Positions 32,976 through 44,743 of a stretch of 64,000 bases of DNA are shown here, piece by piece. The notes beneath the pieces are model-generated. The model ran no database searches and was not told the DNA's origin. It worked only from the letters and a program-made list of their open reading frames with translations. Position numbers and translations under genes: made by a program. Every line of letters starts with the position of its first letter. Position 1 is the first letter of the stretch. The stretch comes from Locusta migratoria (Eukaryota; Arthropoda; Insecta; Orthoptera; Acrididae). The stretch spans positions 400,766,502 to 400,830,501 of the forward strand of contig CM048750.1 in NCBI GenBank assembly GCA_026315105.1, written 5' to 3'.

Positions 32976-33365
32976 GACAATTTGACATCATAAATCACAA
33001 ATTCATAATCATTATGCCTGAAATATGCGTCATACCAAGCCTATTGTTTAAAACATCGTGAAATACAAATCAGAATAAAATTGTTACTTACTATACTTGC
33101 ATATCCCAGTAATTGGACATCCGTATGATCTAGGGAATGTGATTTAGACTGAAAGAAGCGTCAGCGCATCTGCAGTCATTCTCGCTTACTGATTTGAAGC
33201 AATGAGCGTGCATACCAGGACCGGTGGCGGAAGCGCCGTGGAACTTTCAGTGGGTTAAGTAGCCATTGGCAGAATGTACGTTGAATTTATAACGACGTCA
33301 ATAAATGGAATATTTGGATAAAAAGAGGGTGAGAAGGTTGAGGGAAGCTGTGGAAACAAATATTA
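32976..33365. other. unassigned sequence
   Basis: May be the remainder of the ribozyme-bearing element; no coding part is visible. Confidence 0.35.
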
Positions 33366-33369
33366 CACA

Positions 33370-33530
33370 GGCAATTAGTCCCTGGCTTACAAAATACTTC
33401 AACTAAGTTAAACTAACCTAAGCATAATAGAAACACCCTGGTCCGAAGGGGGACTCGAAACCCTGACGGCGAACGGCCGCGCGCACCACAGCACGGCGCC
33501 CCAGTGCGCCCCAGTGCGCCGCGGCCTTGC
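33370..33530 (-). mobile_element. tRNA-derived SINE (family B), diverged
   Basis: Minus-strand head 'ggccgcggcgcactgg' with a B-box relic 'ggtttcgagtcc' and the body 'ttaggttagtttaactta'. A small duplication 'cagtgcgcc' lies at 33500-33520. No clear TSD. Confidence 0.65.
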
Positions 33531-33540
33531 GGGACATTTT

Positions 33541-34413
33541 CAGTGATTATCCCAAGGGAGGACAAGATCAAATATGGGACTGTCCCACAGAATCCTGGAG
33601 GATTGGCCGCCTTACCCAAAGTGAAAACAAAGTTCAATATATTTGTTTAAAGGAAGTCGTTCGTGTCTAATAAAGTTGGCTACTGTTTCATAGTTTCGAA
33701 ACAATGTTTCGATACTCAGAACTGTTCCAAAGCCGCCATGTTTCGCGGTTTATAAACTGCAAGGTTTCATTCCACTCTGTAGTGTATAGTATCACTTTTG
33801 CGGACGATAATCGATACACCGAAACTGTTTCTTCTTGTCGGTTTCACGGTACATGTCGGTTTCATGCTTTCATGTCGGTTTCACTGTTTCACAACACCGG
33901 TGTTTCCAACCACTTATCCAGGAAAGCCGATCAGACGAATTGTATCGAAACAGTGGTGTTTCATTTTCCTGAAGTTCCACACAGATACACATATGACTTA
34001 CTAATATATAAACCGTTTAGAGAGTGTCAAAGAGTAATTGACACCCGTGAGTCTGCAGCTTATGATTACTGTAATCAAGGTTCGTTTCTAAGTGACTGTT
34101 GTATTCCGAAATGGCAATTTTTTACATTATTTATTTATTTGTTTATTTTTACAATAAAATACAACATATAGACAGAAAAGATAGATTTAATACTAACAAG
34201 GGGAAATCGTAAATTTAATTTCGTGTTAAGGAGTTAGAATTTTTTTCTATACCGTTACGAGCGAAAACGAAGTTACCTACCGTCCGACACACATGTAAAA
34301 GAAAAGATAATTCTTAAAAGATGTCAATGCATGCATACCTGACAGAATAAGAAGAATAAATAACAAACAGCACATTATGGCGGTTGTGTAACGGTCAAGA
34401 CAAAGTGGTGAAC
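33541..34413. repeat. region rich in GTTTCGAAAC-like motifs, otherwise unassigned
   Basis: 33690-33960 contains many 'gtttc' and 'tcggtttca' repeats and a 'gtttcgaaac' palindrome at 33693-33702. The same palindrome type recurs at 45492-45533. The frame 33704-34171 is open but repetitive, and I do not call it a gene. Confidence 0.35.
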
Positions 34414-34439
34414 TCAATACTAATAATAAATCTGTAAAT

Positions 34440-35275
34440 GTAGACCTGTCGCTGTTCCGTTCAATCTTCAAAACTACTGGACGAATCTTCATGCGGTTTT
34501 CACAGGAAACATGGGAAAAGTTTGGGTCAACATATAGGCATAATTTTATCAAAATCAGATCACGGAAAAAAAGATATCGTAAATTTAAGTGTTTTCAGTA
34601 ACCGCTATGTCTGTTCAACTGTTAAAAACCTCTGATCTCGAAAACTACTTCACCAATTTGCATGGGGTTTTCGCAGGTAACTTGAGCGTAACTCGGGGTA
34701 AAATATAGACTTCATTTCTTAAAAATCGAATCAGGGAAAAAAAGAAAATCGTAATTTGAATTTTTTTATCCACAACCGTCATGTCTGTCTGTCTTTTTGA
34801 ACACGTTAATCTCCAAAACTACTTGACGAATTTTTATGGGGTTTTCACACGGAACTTGAGCGTATCGTGCGGTTACATAAAGGCTTCAATAATTAAAATC
34901 TGATCAGAACATGAAGATATCATTATTTAACCATTTGTTTAAAACTCTTCGTGTATGTCTATTTGTTTAAGGTAATCTCCAAAAGTACTACACGAACTTT
35001 CATGGGTTTCCACAAGTAAATTGGGAATAGTTTGGAGAGTAACATAGACTACATTTCATAAAAATCGGATCAGAGGAAGGAAAGATATCGTAATTTGACG
35101 TTTTATGTGTGTACTATGCTTATAAGTATGGTGTAGTTCAGCAAATCTCCAAGAATACTATACGAACTTTCGTGGGGTTTCATAGGTCAACTGAGACTAC
35201 CTTGGGGCAACATATAAACTACATTTCTTCAAAATCGGATCAGGGGAAGAAGAGATATCGTAATTTGTAGTTTCT
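34440..35275. repeat. ~165-bp tandem repeat array in Helitron A
   Basis: About five diverged units, each with 'tctccaaaactact.cacga', 'catggggttttcacaggt', 'ttggggcaacatataga' and 'atcggatca.ggaa..aagatatcgtaattt'. Helitron B (49660-50180) has the same units in fewer copies. Confidence 0.7.
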
Positions 35276-36540
35276 GGTGTATGCTGTGCTTGAATTGCAG
35301 CGTAGTATAGCAAAGATCCGATAGAGGCGCTGTTGGCAACAGTACACCAAATAACTAATAGATGGCGATGTTGCGTTTTTAATTCACGTAACTTAAGGTG
35401 TAATACACTCATCTACCTTAGCCAGAGCGGTGTTGTGTATTGATGTTGGCAACAGCCGTTGAATCCTTCTTGAAAAATCAGTCACGTACAGTGAGGGGAA
35501 TAATTCTTTATGTTGATGATGAAATAAATTAATAATGTTGTTCCGATCAGTAAATTAATGATCCCCCTAAAGCGAACATTTAATTACGAACGTTAACATA
35601 CTAAACCGCTGCCACTGCAAATAAAATGTAACCAAGGTACGACACAACAAAATCATATTTTTTACTAGCTCTATCCCGCATGCCTTGCAATGCCATGGAA
35701 AGAAAAAAGTGCTTCTTTTCGCGGGTATCATTTTTATTTAAAACATAACGGCTTTCCTACGCGTCTATCGTTGTTTTCATTTACTAAGAATTCTTTGCGA
35801 GGAAATACGAATTTATGTAGCTTCCTTTCTGATTTCGGTACGTACTTATTACATCTTGAGTCCATTCTGTTTAGTAATGCCTAACTCTGGATAGTACGGT
35901 ACAGAAACAGAGGCCCTGTTAGTTACGTAGTGCACCAAAGAACTAACAGTTGGCGCTGCTGAATTTTCCATTTTTTTATATCTTTTATTTCTTTACGATG
36001 ATTATGCCATAGAACAGCGACGAACCATTAAAGGTGCTGTTGGTTTTGTAGTGCTACAAAGAAACAATAAATGATCGTGTAGTGCGTATTCCCTCAGTGA
36101 CAGAAGTATTTTGAATTAAGAGCCGAAATCTTATCTCTGTAAATACAAACTAACATTGAACGGCGAGTTGCTGATTACACTTTGTATATTCAAAGCTTAA
36201 CGACGTATCTTTGCTTCTTTTGACAGGGAACATTTGAATTAAAAACATAACGACATTCCTTCGCGTCTATCGATACTCTAATTTACATAAGAATTCTTTG
36301 CAAGAAAAATGGAATTTATGTACTTCCCTTTTTAATTTCGGTGTATCCTCATTACATTTTGAGTGCGTTCTCTTTTAGGAATGCCTCGAAACCGCCATAG
36401 TCCAGAAAATGACAATGTGAGGCGACGTTAATTACATACTACACCGAAGAACCAATTATGGCGTGCTGCGAGTTTCTTTTTCATTCTCATAACTATACTG
36501 TAATACACTACAAGAATGGGTACAGTTTTACTTATGGCGG

Positions 36541-36702
36541 GCCGGCCGCGGTGGCCGAGGGGACTAAGGGCCGGGCGCCGTGGCTCAGCGCGCCCGGTCA
36601 GAGGGCTGAACGGCCTCTGTAATAAAAAAGCTGAGCCAAGAACACATCGAACAAAAACGAACAAACTTGATCAACGTCCGCAACGAACAGAACTACACAT
36701 AG

Positions 36703-36759
<57 letters not shown>

Positions 36760-36916
36760 GCTACAAGCACGGTCTGCACGGCCACTGCGGTCGGGGGTTC
36801 GAATCCCCCCTCGGGCATGGATATTTGTGCCGTCCTAGTTCGTAACTAGTTCATAAGTAGTTTGTAAGTTTAGGGACCGATGACCCCGTAGTTAAGTCCC
36901 ATAGATTATACAAACA
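36541..36916 (+). mobile_element. tRNA-derived SINE (family A), itself interrupted
   Basis: TSD acttatggcgg (36530-36540 and 36917-36927) brackets a family A SINE whose head is split after 'ggactaagg' (36569). The SINE resumes at 36757 and continues with an intact B box 'ggttcgaatcc' at about 36797. Confidence 0.9.
36570..36756 (+). mobile_element. poly-A SINE-like retroposon with 51-nt A tail
   Basis: About 136 bp starting 'ccgggcgccgtggctcagcg' (A-box-like) and 'cctctgtaataaaaaagctg', ending in an uninterrupted run of 51 A (36706-36756). It sits inside the head of a family A SINE; a short AAGG target duplication is possible but blurred by the A tail. No B box was identified. The pure long tail suggests a very recent insertion. 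It is a different retroposon class from the T-tailed SINEs around it. Confidence 0.7.
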
Positions 36917-38592
36917 ACTTATGGCGGCGGCTTTGTGTGCTGATGATGGCATGAGCCGTAGAATGCTTTTTAAAAACTCAGTCACGTAGAATGAGGGGAG
37001 TAATTCTTTATGTTACTGATGAAATAAATAATTTATGCTGTCCTGGTCCTCATGAGGCTGACAGTTAGTTGCCAACGATAGCAAATTAAATCGCTGCCAC
37101 TGCAATTAGAATGTAACACAGGTAGGACACAATTTGTTTTTTATTCCTAACTGTATCCCATATGCTTTGCAATGTTATGGAAAGAAAAGAAGTGCATCTT
37201 TCGACGGGTATAACCACTTAATTGTGAGTGGAAGAAATATCTATGGAATGAGCATTGCGTTCTGTGCATCTTCTCAACATTAAGTTGGTATTACCACGTA
37301 ATATTGAGACAAATGCACTCTTTCCACAAATTTATTTGCTCCTACGATCGATTTGTACTGCATTGGTTGCAAAGAAGCCCCCCCTCCTCCTTTTCGCAGA
37401 GCAACCAAATAACATGAAATTATATTTAAATAAATGTGTCACAGAAGCAACAAGAAAGTTGAGGAAGCGTTGCTAAAAGAGCAATTTACACATAGTCAGC
37501 TGTCTTAACCGAACAAAAAAGGACCAAGATAAAGTCAGAGATTAATATATTTTTCCCAATATTACGTGACATTTCCTCCTTAATGTTCAAGACACGAAAA
37601 CTCTTCTGCGCGTTTGAATGCTCACTCCAAAGATATTTCTGCTCTGTGCCTGCCACTAGAGATAATATACACACGCGAGCAACAAACTCATCAGAAACCT
37701 CTCTGCTTTCATAATTGTTTCTTACCATATTGAGATTACAATTTGTAATTATTTACTTTTGATGCGGACTACATTAAGACAGATACAGACGTCTTCTTTT
37801 GCAGAGAAAATTTTACTTAGTGTTCTGCAGAAGGTCGATATCAATTTCGTGCTTTAGGAAGTAATCACTGCAGGACGTGAGGACATGTATTAGCTGAAAG
37901 AGTGGCCGATGCTGCTAACACGTCAAGACAATTCACTGGAAATACTATATTTAATGGAGAATTCTATACAGACGATCAGCTAACGGCATTTCTTCAACGA
38001 TTGCCCAGACTTACTTTACCGCACATTGACACCACCATGACGTCTTATTTATACAGACATGAACTGCTCTGTTGATTTAATTACCAAACTTTCAGCATTC
38101 GTAGAGTTTTCGATAATAGGGAGCACTGCATACAGAATAACTACATTGTCCCCATTGCAACACTGCAACACACTAATACTTCAGCATACACTTACAGTTT
38201 AGTACTACACCATAGAAACAATACATGGCGCTGTGATTATTATTACTATTTTTCATCTCAACGATAGAAATATTTTCAGAAGTTTACGCCAAACAGACAG
38301 TTTCACACCGCAGTCTCAACTTTATGAACACAAACTAACATTAAATTTACATCGTTCCGGAGTACGGACTTAAGTTAATTTCACTTTTTGTATGAAAAAC
38401 TTTATAAACATTCAGCGTTTTCGACAACGACTTCTACTTAAATTTGACATCTTGGCTAGGAAAAATGAGTTTATTAACAGAGCGATCCTGCAAGGATTCT
38501 GCTTTTGCTGACCTAGGTCCGGAACCCTAGAATCCATGATATACACAGGATCCTCTTTAACAACCGTTGCGAAGCACGGGCATATAAGCTAG

Positions 38593-39322
38593 TGTTTAAT
38601 AAAGTCTAAGTGTCGTCATTACGTTTTGTTTCTTATTTTCTTATTTGTGTTTTGTTTTATTCAGTATGCCCTTTATTCCCTTTAGTATGCATAGAAAGTA
38701 GCATTTATGATCCATCACTGTAGTATGCGCACCATATTGACGTTTATGAGTTCGTAATGGGGTAAACTTTTACCTATCATACTGACGGCTTCGTGTGATA
38801 ATGTTGACAATATCAACAACACGGTAGGAAATCTTCGCCAAGATGTTTCGTACAGACCAAGCAGTAAATAAATAATGTTGTTCCTGCTGTACGGTTGACA
38901 CGTTCTTGTACGTACCCTTATCTGCTCAGTGATAAATATTGCCCTCATAGAACGAAGATTTCAGGACAAAACATTTGCATTGTTACATGATTGGCTGAGA
39001 CCAATGTCACATGATTGCGAACATTATGACCCGTGGCCGCCAGGACGGTAAGTAAAATTTACCCGCATCGGAATGTGGAGGTTCCATTACTTACTGCGCA
39101 CTAATAATAACAACAATAATAAAGGAATAGAAAAGTTAGTAACGATCTTGCCGCAAGACGATCTGTCAGCCTTTCAATCACAAATATGAAGTGCTTTTAA
39201 GTCAAGCAGGTACTCGTTACTGAATATGAGTTCCGGGTACTTCACAAAACCAAGTTTTACTTTAAAGAAACAGTTGACTTTCCATACAGCACGACTGAAG
39301 ATTTCATTACAAGAAAGAGATA
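38593..39322. repeat. unassigned, includes a minus-strand copy of the 'dispersed unit R'
   Basis: 38755-38960 is, on the minus strand, a diverged copy of the unit containing 'gacaagggtacatacaag' found at 46735-46890 and in tandem at 47905-48290. The rest is unrecognised. Confidence 0.45.
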
Positions 39323-39385
39323 CATCTACATAAATACTCTGCAAATCATATTGAAGTGTATGGCAGAGGGTACATCGAACCGGTT
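39323..39385 (-). mobile_element. CR1-type LINE 3' tail (part 1, split by gypsy)
   Basis: Carries 'actctgcaaatcatattgaa' and 'tggcagagggta' in the same orientation as 1304-1372. Continues at 45158-45395 after the gypsy insertion. Confidence 0.75.
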
Positions 39386-39591
39386 TGTACAGGACAGTGA
39401 CATAACTGTGTAAATAACTTCATCAATATGATATCTCTGAGTTCTGTATGATATCTCTGAGTTCTGTATGTTCAGTTGTTTTGTAAATAACAAAAAGTGT
39501 GTGTTCGTAAGAAAGCCAAATAAAATTTGTAATAAATATTCTCCTGTGGATATTCATAATTTTAGTAAATATATCCGTCACATCAGTAATA
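39386..39591 (+). repeat. 5' LTR of CsRn1-type gypsy element
   Basis: 206 bp starting 'tgtacaggacagtgacataa' and ending 'cagtaata'. It differs from the 3' LTR by a 20-bp tandem duplication ('tgatatctctgagttctgta' twice, about 39429-39468), a short deletion and few substitutions. A polyadenylation-like 'aataaa' is present near 39520. The promoter should lie in this repeat. Confidence 0.9.
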
Positions 39592-39593
39592 AT

Positions 39594-39610
39594 TGGTGAC
39601 CCCGACGTGA
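39594..39610 (+). other. primer-binding site, tRNA-Trp
   Basis: 'tggtgaccccgacgtga' is complementary to the 3' end of eukaryotic tRNA-Trp, including CCA, two bases after the 5' LTR. Priming by tRNA-Trp is the rule in the CsRn1 clade. Confidence 0.8.
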
Positions 39611-39622
39611 TAAGAAGAGGAG

Positions 39623-40456
39623 ATGGCTACAAATGCGAACACGATAACAAACAGTAGCACGCCAGAAGATTGACTGGAAGCGAATAAGGTCAGTGTCAAA
39701 ATTCCGCCGTTTTGGAGTGATAAACCCGAAATTTGGTTCTATCAAGTTGAGGCACAATTCAGCATTTGCAAAATTGTAACGGAAGAGACTAAATTCAACC
39801 ATCTAGTGTCGCAGTTAGAGCCAAAATATATCGAGAATATTTGGGACATTATTCGCAGCACAGAAGTGAATAAATATACGGCGGCTAAGGAACGTCTGTT
39901 CAATATTTTTAAAGAAAGCGAAGATAGGCGCATCAAAAGACTATTCACTGGAATTGATCTAGGAGACCAAAAGCCTAGTCAATTATTACGCAAAATGCAA
40001 GCATTGGCAGGCGCAGATGTTTCAGAAAAGGTTCTTAAAACACTTTGGTTAGAAAAACTTCCAGATTCTATAAAGAACATTTTAATTGTCAGTGACGAAG
40101 GACTCGAAAAGGTGGCTGTAATAATAGAACTGAATCCTCGTAACGAATTGTTCGTTATGAAAAGTGACACTTGCACCAAACAAGATGTTCCGGTAACAAT
40201 GAATGACCTAATGACAAGAATTCCGGGGCTAGAGCAACAAATAGCTGCATTGACAACCAATTACAGAGGCAGGTCTCGCAATAGAAGCTTCGGCCGCCGA
40301 CGCAATAAAAGCCGCAGTAAATCACGAAATAAATACAACCCCAATGGAAAATACTGTTACTACCACTTTCGGTTCGGACAGCACTGCAAACCTGAAAAAT
40401 GCACACCTCCTTGTAAATGGTCAGAACAGGGAAACTCGAATCAGCAGCTGAATTAG
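39623..40456 (+). pseudogene. gag, one in-frame stop
   Basis: The ATG at 39623 is the likely start; TGA at 39671-39673 interrupts residue 17, after which the frame stays open to 40456. Blocks: 'VSVKIPPFWSDKPEIWFYQV' (Gag start typical of insect gypsy elements), 'GDQKPSQLLRKMQALAG' and 'LWLEKLPDSIKNIL'. An Arg/Ser-rich stretch follows ('RGRSRNRSFGRRRNKSRSKS'), then a CHCC finger 'CYYHFRFGQHCKPEKCTPPC', the Gag signature of CsRn1 elements. The product packages RNA in particles. One nonsense change makes this copy inactive unless read through. Confidence 0.85.
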
Positions 40457-40484
40457 CGGCGAGTGCCGCAAAACCCGCCTATTT

Positions 40485-41666
40485 GTGACCGACAAAAAAA
40501 CGGGATTGCGATTTTTAGTTGACAGTGGAGCTGATGTTTCTGTAATTCCAACTCATGCAAGAGCTAAAGGTGAATCACCATATAAATTGTATGCTGCCAA
40601 TGGAACTGAAATTCCTACATATGGTATCGAATTTCGTACTATCGATTTGGGACTGCGACGTGAATTTCAATGGCCGTTTATCGTAGCAAAGATCGATAAA
40701 GCTATATTGGGAGCCGATTTTTTGAACAAATTCAAATTATTAGTAGATGTGCATAATAAGGGATTAATAGATGATGTAACCAAGCTCAGTTCTGAGGGCA
40801 AAATTGTATCAATCTCAGATGAAAATGTCATAAGTACTATGAGTCAAAACACAAAATTTACCGATTTATTGCTGCAGTATCCCGACATAGCTAAGCCTAA
40901 TCTGGTACCTGGCGAAATTAAGCATGATGTCAAACACTACATTACCACTGAAGGTCCACCTGTGTTTTCAAGGGCAAGACAGTTAGACCCAAACCGTATG
41001 AGAGTCGCGAAACAAGAATTTAAATTCATGTTAGAAAATGGCATCATTAGACCATCAAAATCTGCATGGGCTAGTCCCATTCATCTAGTAACCAAGAAAG
41101 ATGGTTCAATGCGTTCATGTGGAGATTACAGACGGTTAAATGACATAACAGTTCCTGACCGTTATCCAGTACCAAGAATAGACTATTTCCAATATATTCT
41201 GCAAGGGAAGAACATCTTTTCTAAAATTGATCTGTTCAAGGCTTATTATCAGATACCCATTGCTGAAGAAGATAAGCATAAGACAGCCGTAATAACACCA
41301 TTTGGTCTTTATGAATTTAATGTTACGAGTTTTGGCCTGCGGAATACACCTTCAACATTCCAGAGATTTATTAATGAAGTTTTGTTTGGACTAGATTTTG
41401 TGTTCCCTTACCTTGATGACATTTTGATCGCCTCATCTAGTAGAAGAACACCACTCACACCTCAAATTAGTCCTAGAGCTTTTGTCTAAATATGGACTAC
41501 GAATAAATATCTCCAAATCAGTTTTGGGAGTAAATGAAATAGAATTTCTGGGCTACTGGATAACACCTGAGGGATGCCGTCCACTACCTGCAAGAGTTCA
41601 AGCTATCTTGGAATACAAGTTACCTGAAAAACTGCACGAACTCCGTACATTTCTTGGCATTGTTAA
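40485..41666 (+). pseudogene. pol part 1: protease and reverse transcriptase, frameshifted
   Basis: 40485-41489 holds the aspartic protease ('FLVDSGADVSVIP', 'ILGADFL') and RT ('WASPIHLVTKKDGSMRSCGD', 'IFSKIDLFKAYYQIPI', 'NTPSTFQRF' and the catalytic 'YLDDILIAS'). A 1-nt frameshift lies around 41446-41450, and the RT continues in the next frame (41482-41666, 'SKYGLRINISKS', 'FLGYWITPEGCRPLP'). It is then cut at 41666 by a MITE in the 'FLGIV' block. The ORF overlaps or follows gag by frame change, as usual in the clade. Confidence 0.85.
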
Positions 41667-42886
41667 GGCCGGTATTACTAAGGTCAACTAAGGTTGAGAA
41701 AGATTTTTTGTCAAAGAAAATTGGATAGTGTAATATGGAACTTTGGTCAAAGTTGCCTTTCGTCAAAAATTCTTTGATCAAATCTAGCAGCTCACCGTAG
41801 ATTTGATCAAAGAAAGCGTTCGTCTTATGTTAACTGTGGTGAGAAATATGACCGCTTTAAGCGCTAGCATCGCTGTAGCAGTTTTTGAAGTACTGTTTGA
41901 AAACATAACCGCGTAATTCGTATTGCGAGTCGTCGCAACAACTAAATTTATGCAGTTGTATAAGGTTGATTATAAAAACCGGCTGCATCGAGCCGAAAGC
42001 TAGATAATTGCGGTATTCATTAGCTATCAAGTGAGTACTGTTTGCACGGCAGACGACGTAAAAATGAAAATTAACTGTCTCTGCACCAGTTTTGCAGCGG
42101 AGAAAGCAAAAGTATATAATGACACTTTAATTCCCTACATATATTTAGCCAGACAAATGCTATTTACACGATACATAATACGCAAAATATAAATGTTTCA
42201 AAAGTTTTGTTTACTGCAATATTTAGAGCAGAACACCACTGCAGAAGCAAGTGAAGCGTCACCATTGTCAGTCTTCCAAACGACGAGAAGAACCGTTTTC
42301 GAGTGGTACAGCGGCTCTCGCCTCAGGTGTATCGGGTAATGCAGCCTAATATTACATATTTGTAGGAAACGACGAAGTACTTTGACAAGCTACACTGTAG
42401 ATGTCTATTATGATTAAGAAAAGAACTTCACTTTTTTTTTCCAAATATGTCTTAAGAGTACAGCTTAAATTGTTGTGAGTGAACAAGGAGCGATGATATC
42501 TACAGTCTAGCTAGAAAAAGTACTTCGCTCTTTTCTACAAACATCAGATGTTAGGCCTTATTATACGATACACCTGAGGCGAGAGCCGCGGTACAAATAA
42601 AAACGGGTTCTGTGAATAAAGGCACGCTTCCAGATGTCTAGTCGTTGCAATTGTTGTACGCGTACATGCAATCTAAGTGTATAAGTAGATATTTGTAATC
42701 TTTGTAATCAACAACTAAGGTTAATAACAAATATTCATCCGCCATTTTCAATGCACTGTGACAGATTCTTTGTCAAAGAAAATTTGATAGTGTAATGTCA
42801 CCATTTCACTACGTCAAAGATTCTTTGTCAAAGAATATTGGACAAAGATACTTTGTCAAAGAAAATTTGATAGTGTAATACCGGCC
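41667..42886. mobile_element. PIF/Harbinger-like MITE, 1.2 kb, inside gypsy RT
   Basis: Starts 'ggccggtattac' and ends in the inverse 'gtaataccggcc'; subterminal sequence repeats 'ttctttgtcaaagaaaattt' blocks at both ends. The 3-bp TSD taa (41664-41666 and 42887-42889) restores the RT codon order when removed. The TWA target and GGCCGG-type ends fit PIF/Harbinger. No transposase ORF. Around 42308-42592 it has a long internal inverted repeat (separate entry). Confidence 0.8.
42308..42592. repeat. internal ~95-bp inverted repeat in the MITE
   Basis: Left arm about 42308-42405 ('gcggctctcgcctcaggtgt' to 'tacactgtagatgtc') and right arm about 42494-42592 are imperfect complements around a ~90-nt loop. 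It could form a hairpin independent of the element ends, or mark a nested fold-back insertion. Confidence 0.7.
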
Positions 42887-42889
42887 TAA

Positions 42890-43853
42890 CCAATATCGTC
42901 GCTACCTTAAGAATGCAGCACAGACCCAGGCTGTTTTGCATGACTATCTCAAGGGAGCTAAAAAGAGGGATGATAGACAAATTCAGTGGACTGAGGAAGC
43001 GAAGAAAATGTTTGAGCAATGCAAACAAGATATTGCAAATTCTGCATTATTGGCTTTTCCTAACTCAGAGCTACCTTTAGCATTATGCACTGATGAATCA
43101 GATGTTGCTGTTGGTTCTGTACTCCAACAATTAGAAAATGGAACTTGGAGACCGGTTGCATTCTTTTCACAGAAACTGAGTCAGTCACAGAAGGTATATA
43201 GTACCTATGATCGAGAATTGCTGGGAATTTACCTTTCGGTGAAAAAGTTCAAACATTTACTAGAAGGAAGAAATTTTGTTATATTCACTGCTCATAAGCC
43301 ACTCACATTTGCTTTTAAGCAAAACAATGAAAAAGCATCCCCTCGACAAATGCGACAGCTGCAATATATCTCACAATTTTCAACTGATATTCGTCACATC
43401 AGTGGCAATGACAATATTGTTGCGGATGCTGTGTCCAGAATTAATGAAATAGCAATAATAGACTATGATGAAATCGGCAAGAGCCAACTGCAAGATCAAG
43501 AATTACAACTCCGAATTGGGAAAACCTCCTTAAACTTCAAGTCATATCAACTTCCATCAGGAAAAACATTGTGGTGTGACACTTCAACTATTAATATCAG
43601 ACCTTACATTCCTCAAGCTTTTCGTCATCAAATATTTCTCCATTTTCATGGTTTAGCTCATCCTGGAATAAAGACTACAGTGAAACTGTTAACCAGTAAA
43701 GTTATCTGGTCTGACATAAAAAGAGATGTGCAACAATGGACTAAATCCTGTGTTAACTGCCAGAAAACCAAAATTACTCGCCACACAAAATCACCGCTAC
43801 AAAAATTTCAAGACCAGATGAACGTTTCAGTGTTGTACACATCGATATCATAG
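42890..43853 (+). pseudogene. pol part 2: RT end, RNase H, integrase zinc finger
   Basis: Follows the MITE. RNase H: 'LALCTDESDVAVGSVLQQ', 'YSTYDRELLGIYLSVKKFKH' and 'FTAHKPLTFA' (one catalytic position reads H where D is usual in 'TDHKPL'), then 'NIVADAVSR'. The integrase HHCC zinc finger is 'HFHGLAHPGIKTT' followed by 'CVNCQKTK'. The frame ends at 43853 after a 1-nt shift near 43812. Confidence 0.85.
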
Positions 43854-43876
43854 GACCTCTGCCTCCATCTAATGGC

Positions 43877-44743
43877 ATGACATATTGCTTGACTTATATT
43901 GATCGTTTCACGTCCTGGATGGAAGTCATACCACTTGAGGATATCACCGCTGAAAAAGTAGCAAAAGCTTTCTACCAACACTGGATTACTAGATTTGGTG
44001 TTCCATCACAAGTAATCACAGACCAAGGAACACTGTTCAGATCACAACTGTTTAATAATTTGGGTATCATTTGTGGAATAAAAATTCAACACACAACACC
44101 GTATCACCCTCAATGCAATGGCAAAGTTGAGAGGTTACACAGAACTCTGAAATCTGCAATCAAGGCTCACAACACTTCCGACTGGACAAATACTCTACCT
44201 ACTATTCTTCTAGGATTGCGAACTGCAGTACGAGAGATATCAAACTATTCTATTGCACAGCTGGTATATGGGAAAACTATCAAACTTCCTGGTGAATTTT
44301 TTGAAGAGCCAACTACAAAGACTGACCCTGATTCATTTACTTCTGATTTGCAAAAGCAAATGTTGCAACTGAAACCTAACAAACTTACATATGATACAGC
44401 ACAATCAGTATTTGTACCAAAAGACCTGAAAACTTGTTCACATGTGTTCTTAAGATGTGACAGGATTAAAAAACCATTAGAACCTACATATGATGGTCCT
44501 TTTCCTGTCATAACAAGGCATGAAAAATATTTCACTATTTTGAAGAAGTGCAAAAACATAAATGTGTCAGTGGACAGACTTAAACCAGCCTATCTCTAGC
44601 AGGAAGAAAGGGAATTAAAAAAGGTTCTTCCAAATTTTGGAAAGGATACTCAACCACAGAAGTCCACAGAGGAACCATGTCCAGCTGACAGAGTATCAAA
44701 GTCAGGAAGACCTATAAGAGTTCCGGCACGATTCTTAGACTGA
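43877..44743 (+). pseudogene. pol part 3: integrase core and C-terminus
   Basis: The DDE/D35E integrase has 'YIDRFTSWMEVIPL' (first Asp), 'VITDQGTLFRSQLF' (second Asp) and 'CNGKVERLHRTLKSAIKAH' (Glu). The C-terminal part is 'CDRIKKPLEPTYDGPFPVI'. TAG at 44597 interrupts a tail that continues in frame to TGA at 44741 and includes a basic 'SGRPIRVPARFLD' ending typical of insect gypsy pol. The integrase would insert cDNA and accounts for the 4-bp TSD. It is in a different frame from part 2. Confidence 0.85.

Larger units (their letters stand above)
34414..38592 (+). mobile_element. Helitron-like element A, non-autonomous
   Basis: Starts with TC ('tcaatactaataataaatc', matching 'tctatactaataataaatc' of copy B at 49634). 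Ends in CTAG (38589-38592) before T. A hairpin with CCG.TGC/GCACGG arms and a GAA loop (38564-38579) lies about 10 nt upstream, the classical Helitron 3' structure. No Rep or helicase coding remains. Inside are about five ~165-bp tandem units (34440-35275) and a ~1.2-kb internal duplication (35280-36420 versus 36920-38300). One SINE is inserted at 36541. The 5' flanking base is C rather than the usual A. Confidence 0.7.

Noticed and set aside
33704..34171. 155-residue ORF
   Set aside because: Built from repetitive 'tcggtttca' motifs; ends in a T-rich tract; no conserved block.
34440..35275. CRISPR-like regular repeats
   Set aside because: Units are ~165 bp, diverged, without short identical repeats and unique spacers; they belong to a Helitron-like element.
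36516..36845. 109-residue ORF with poly-Lys
   Set aside because: Translation of nested SINEs and the 51-A tail.
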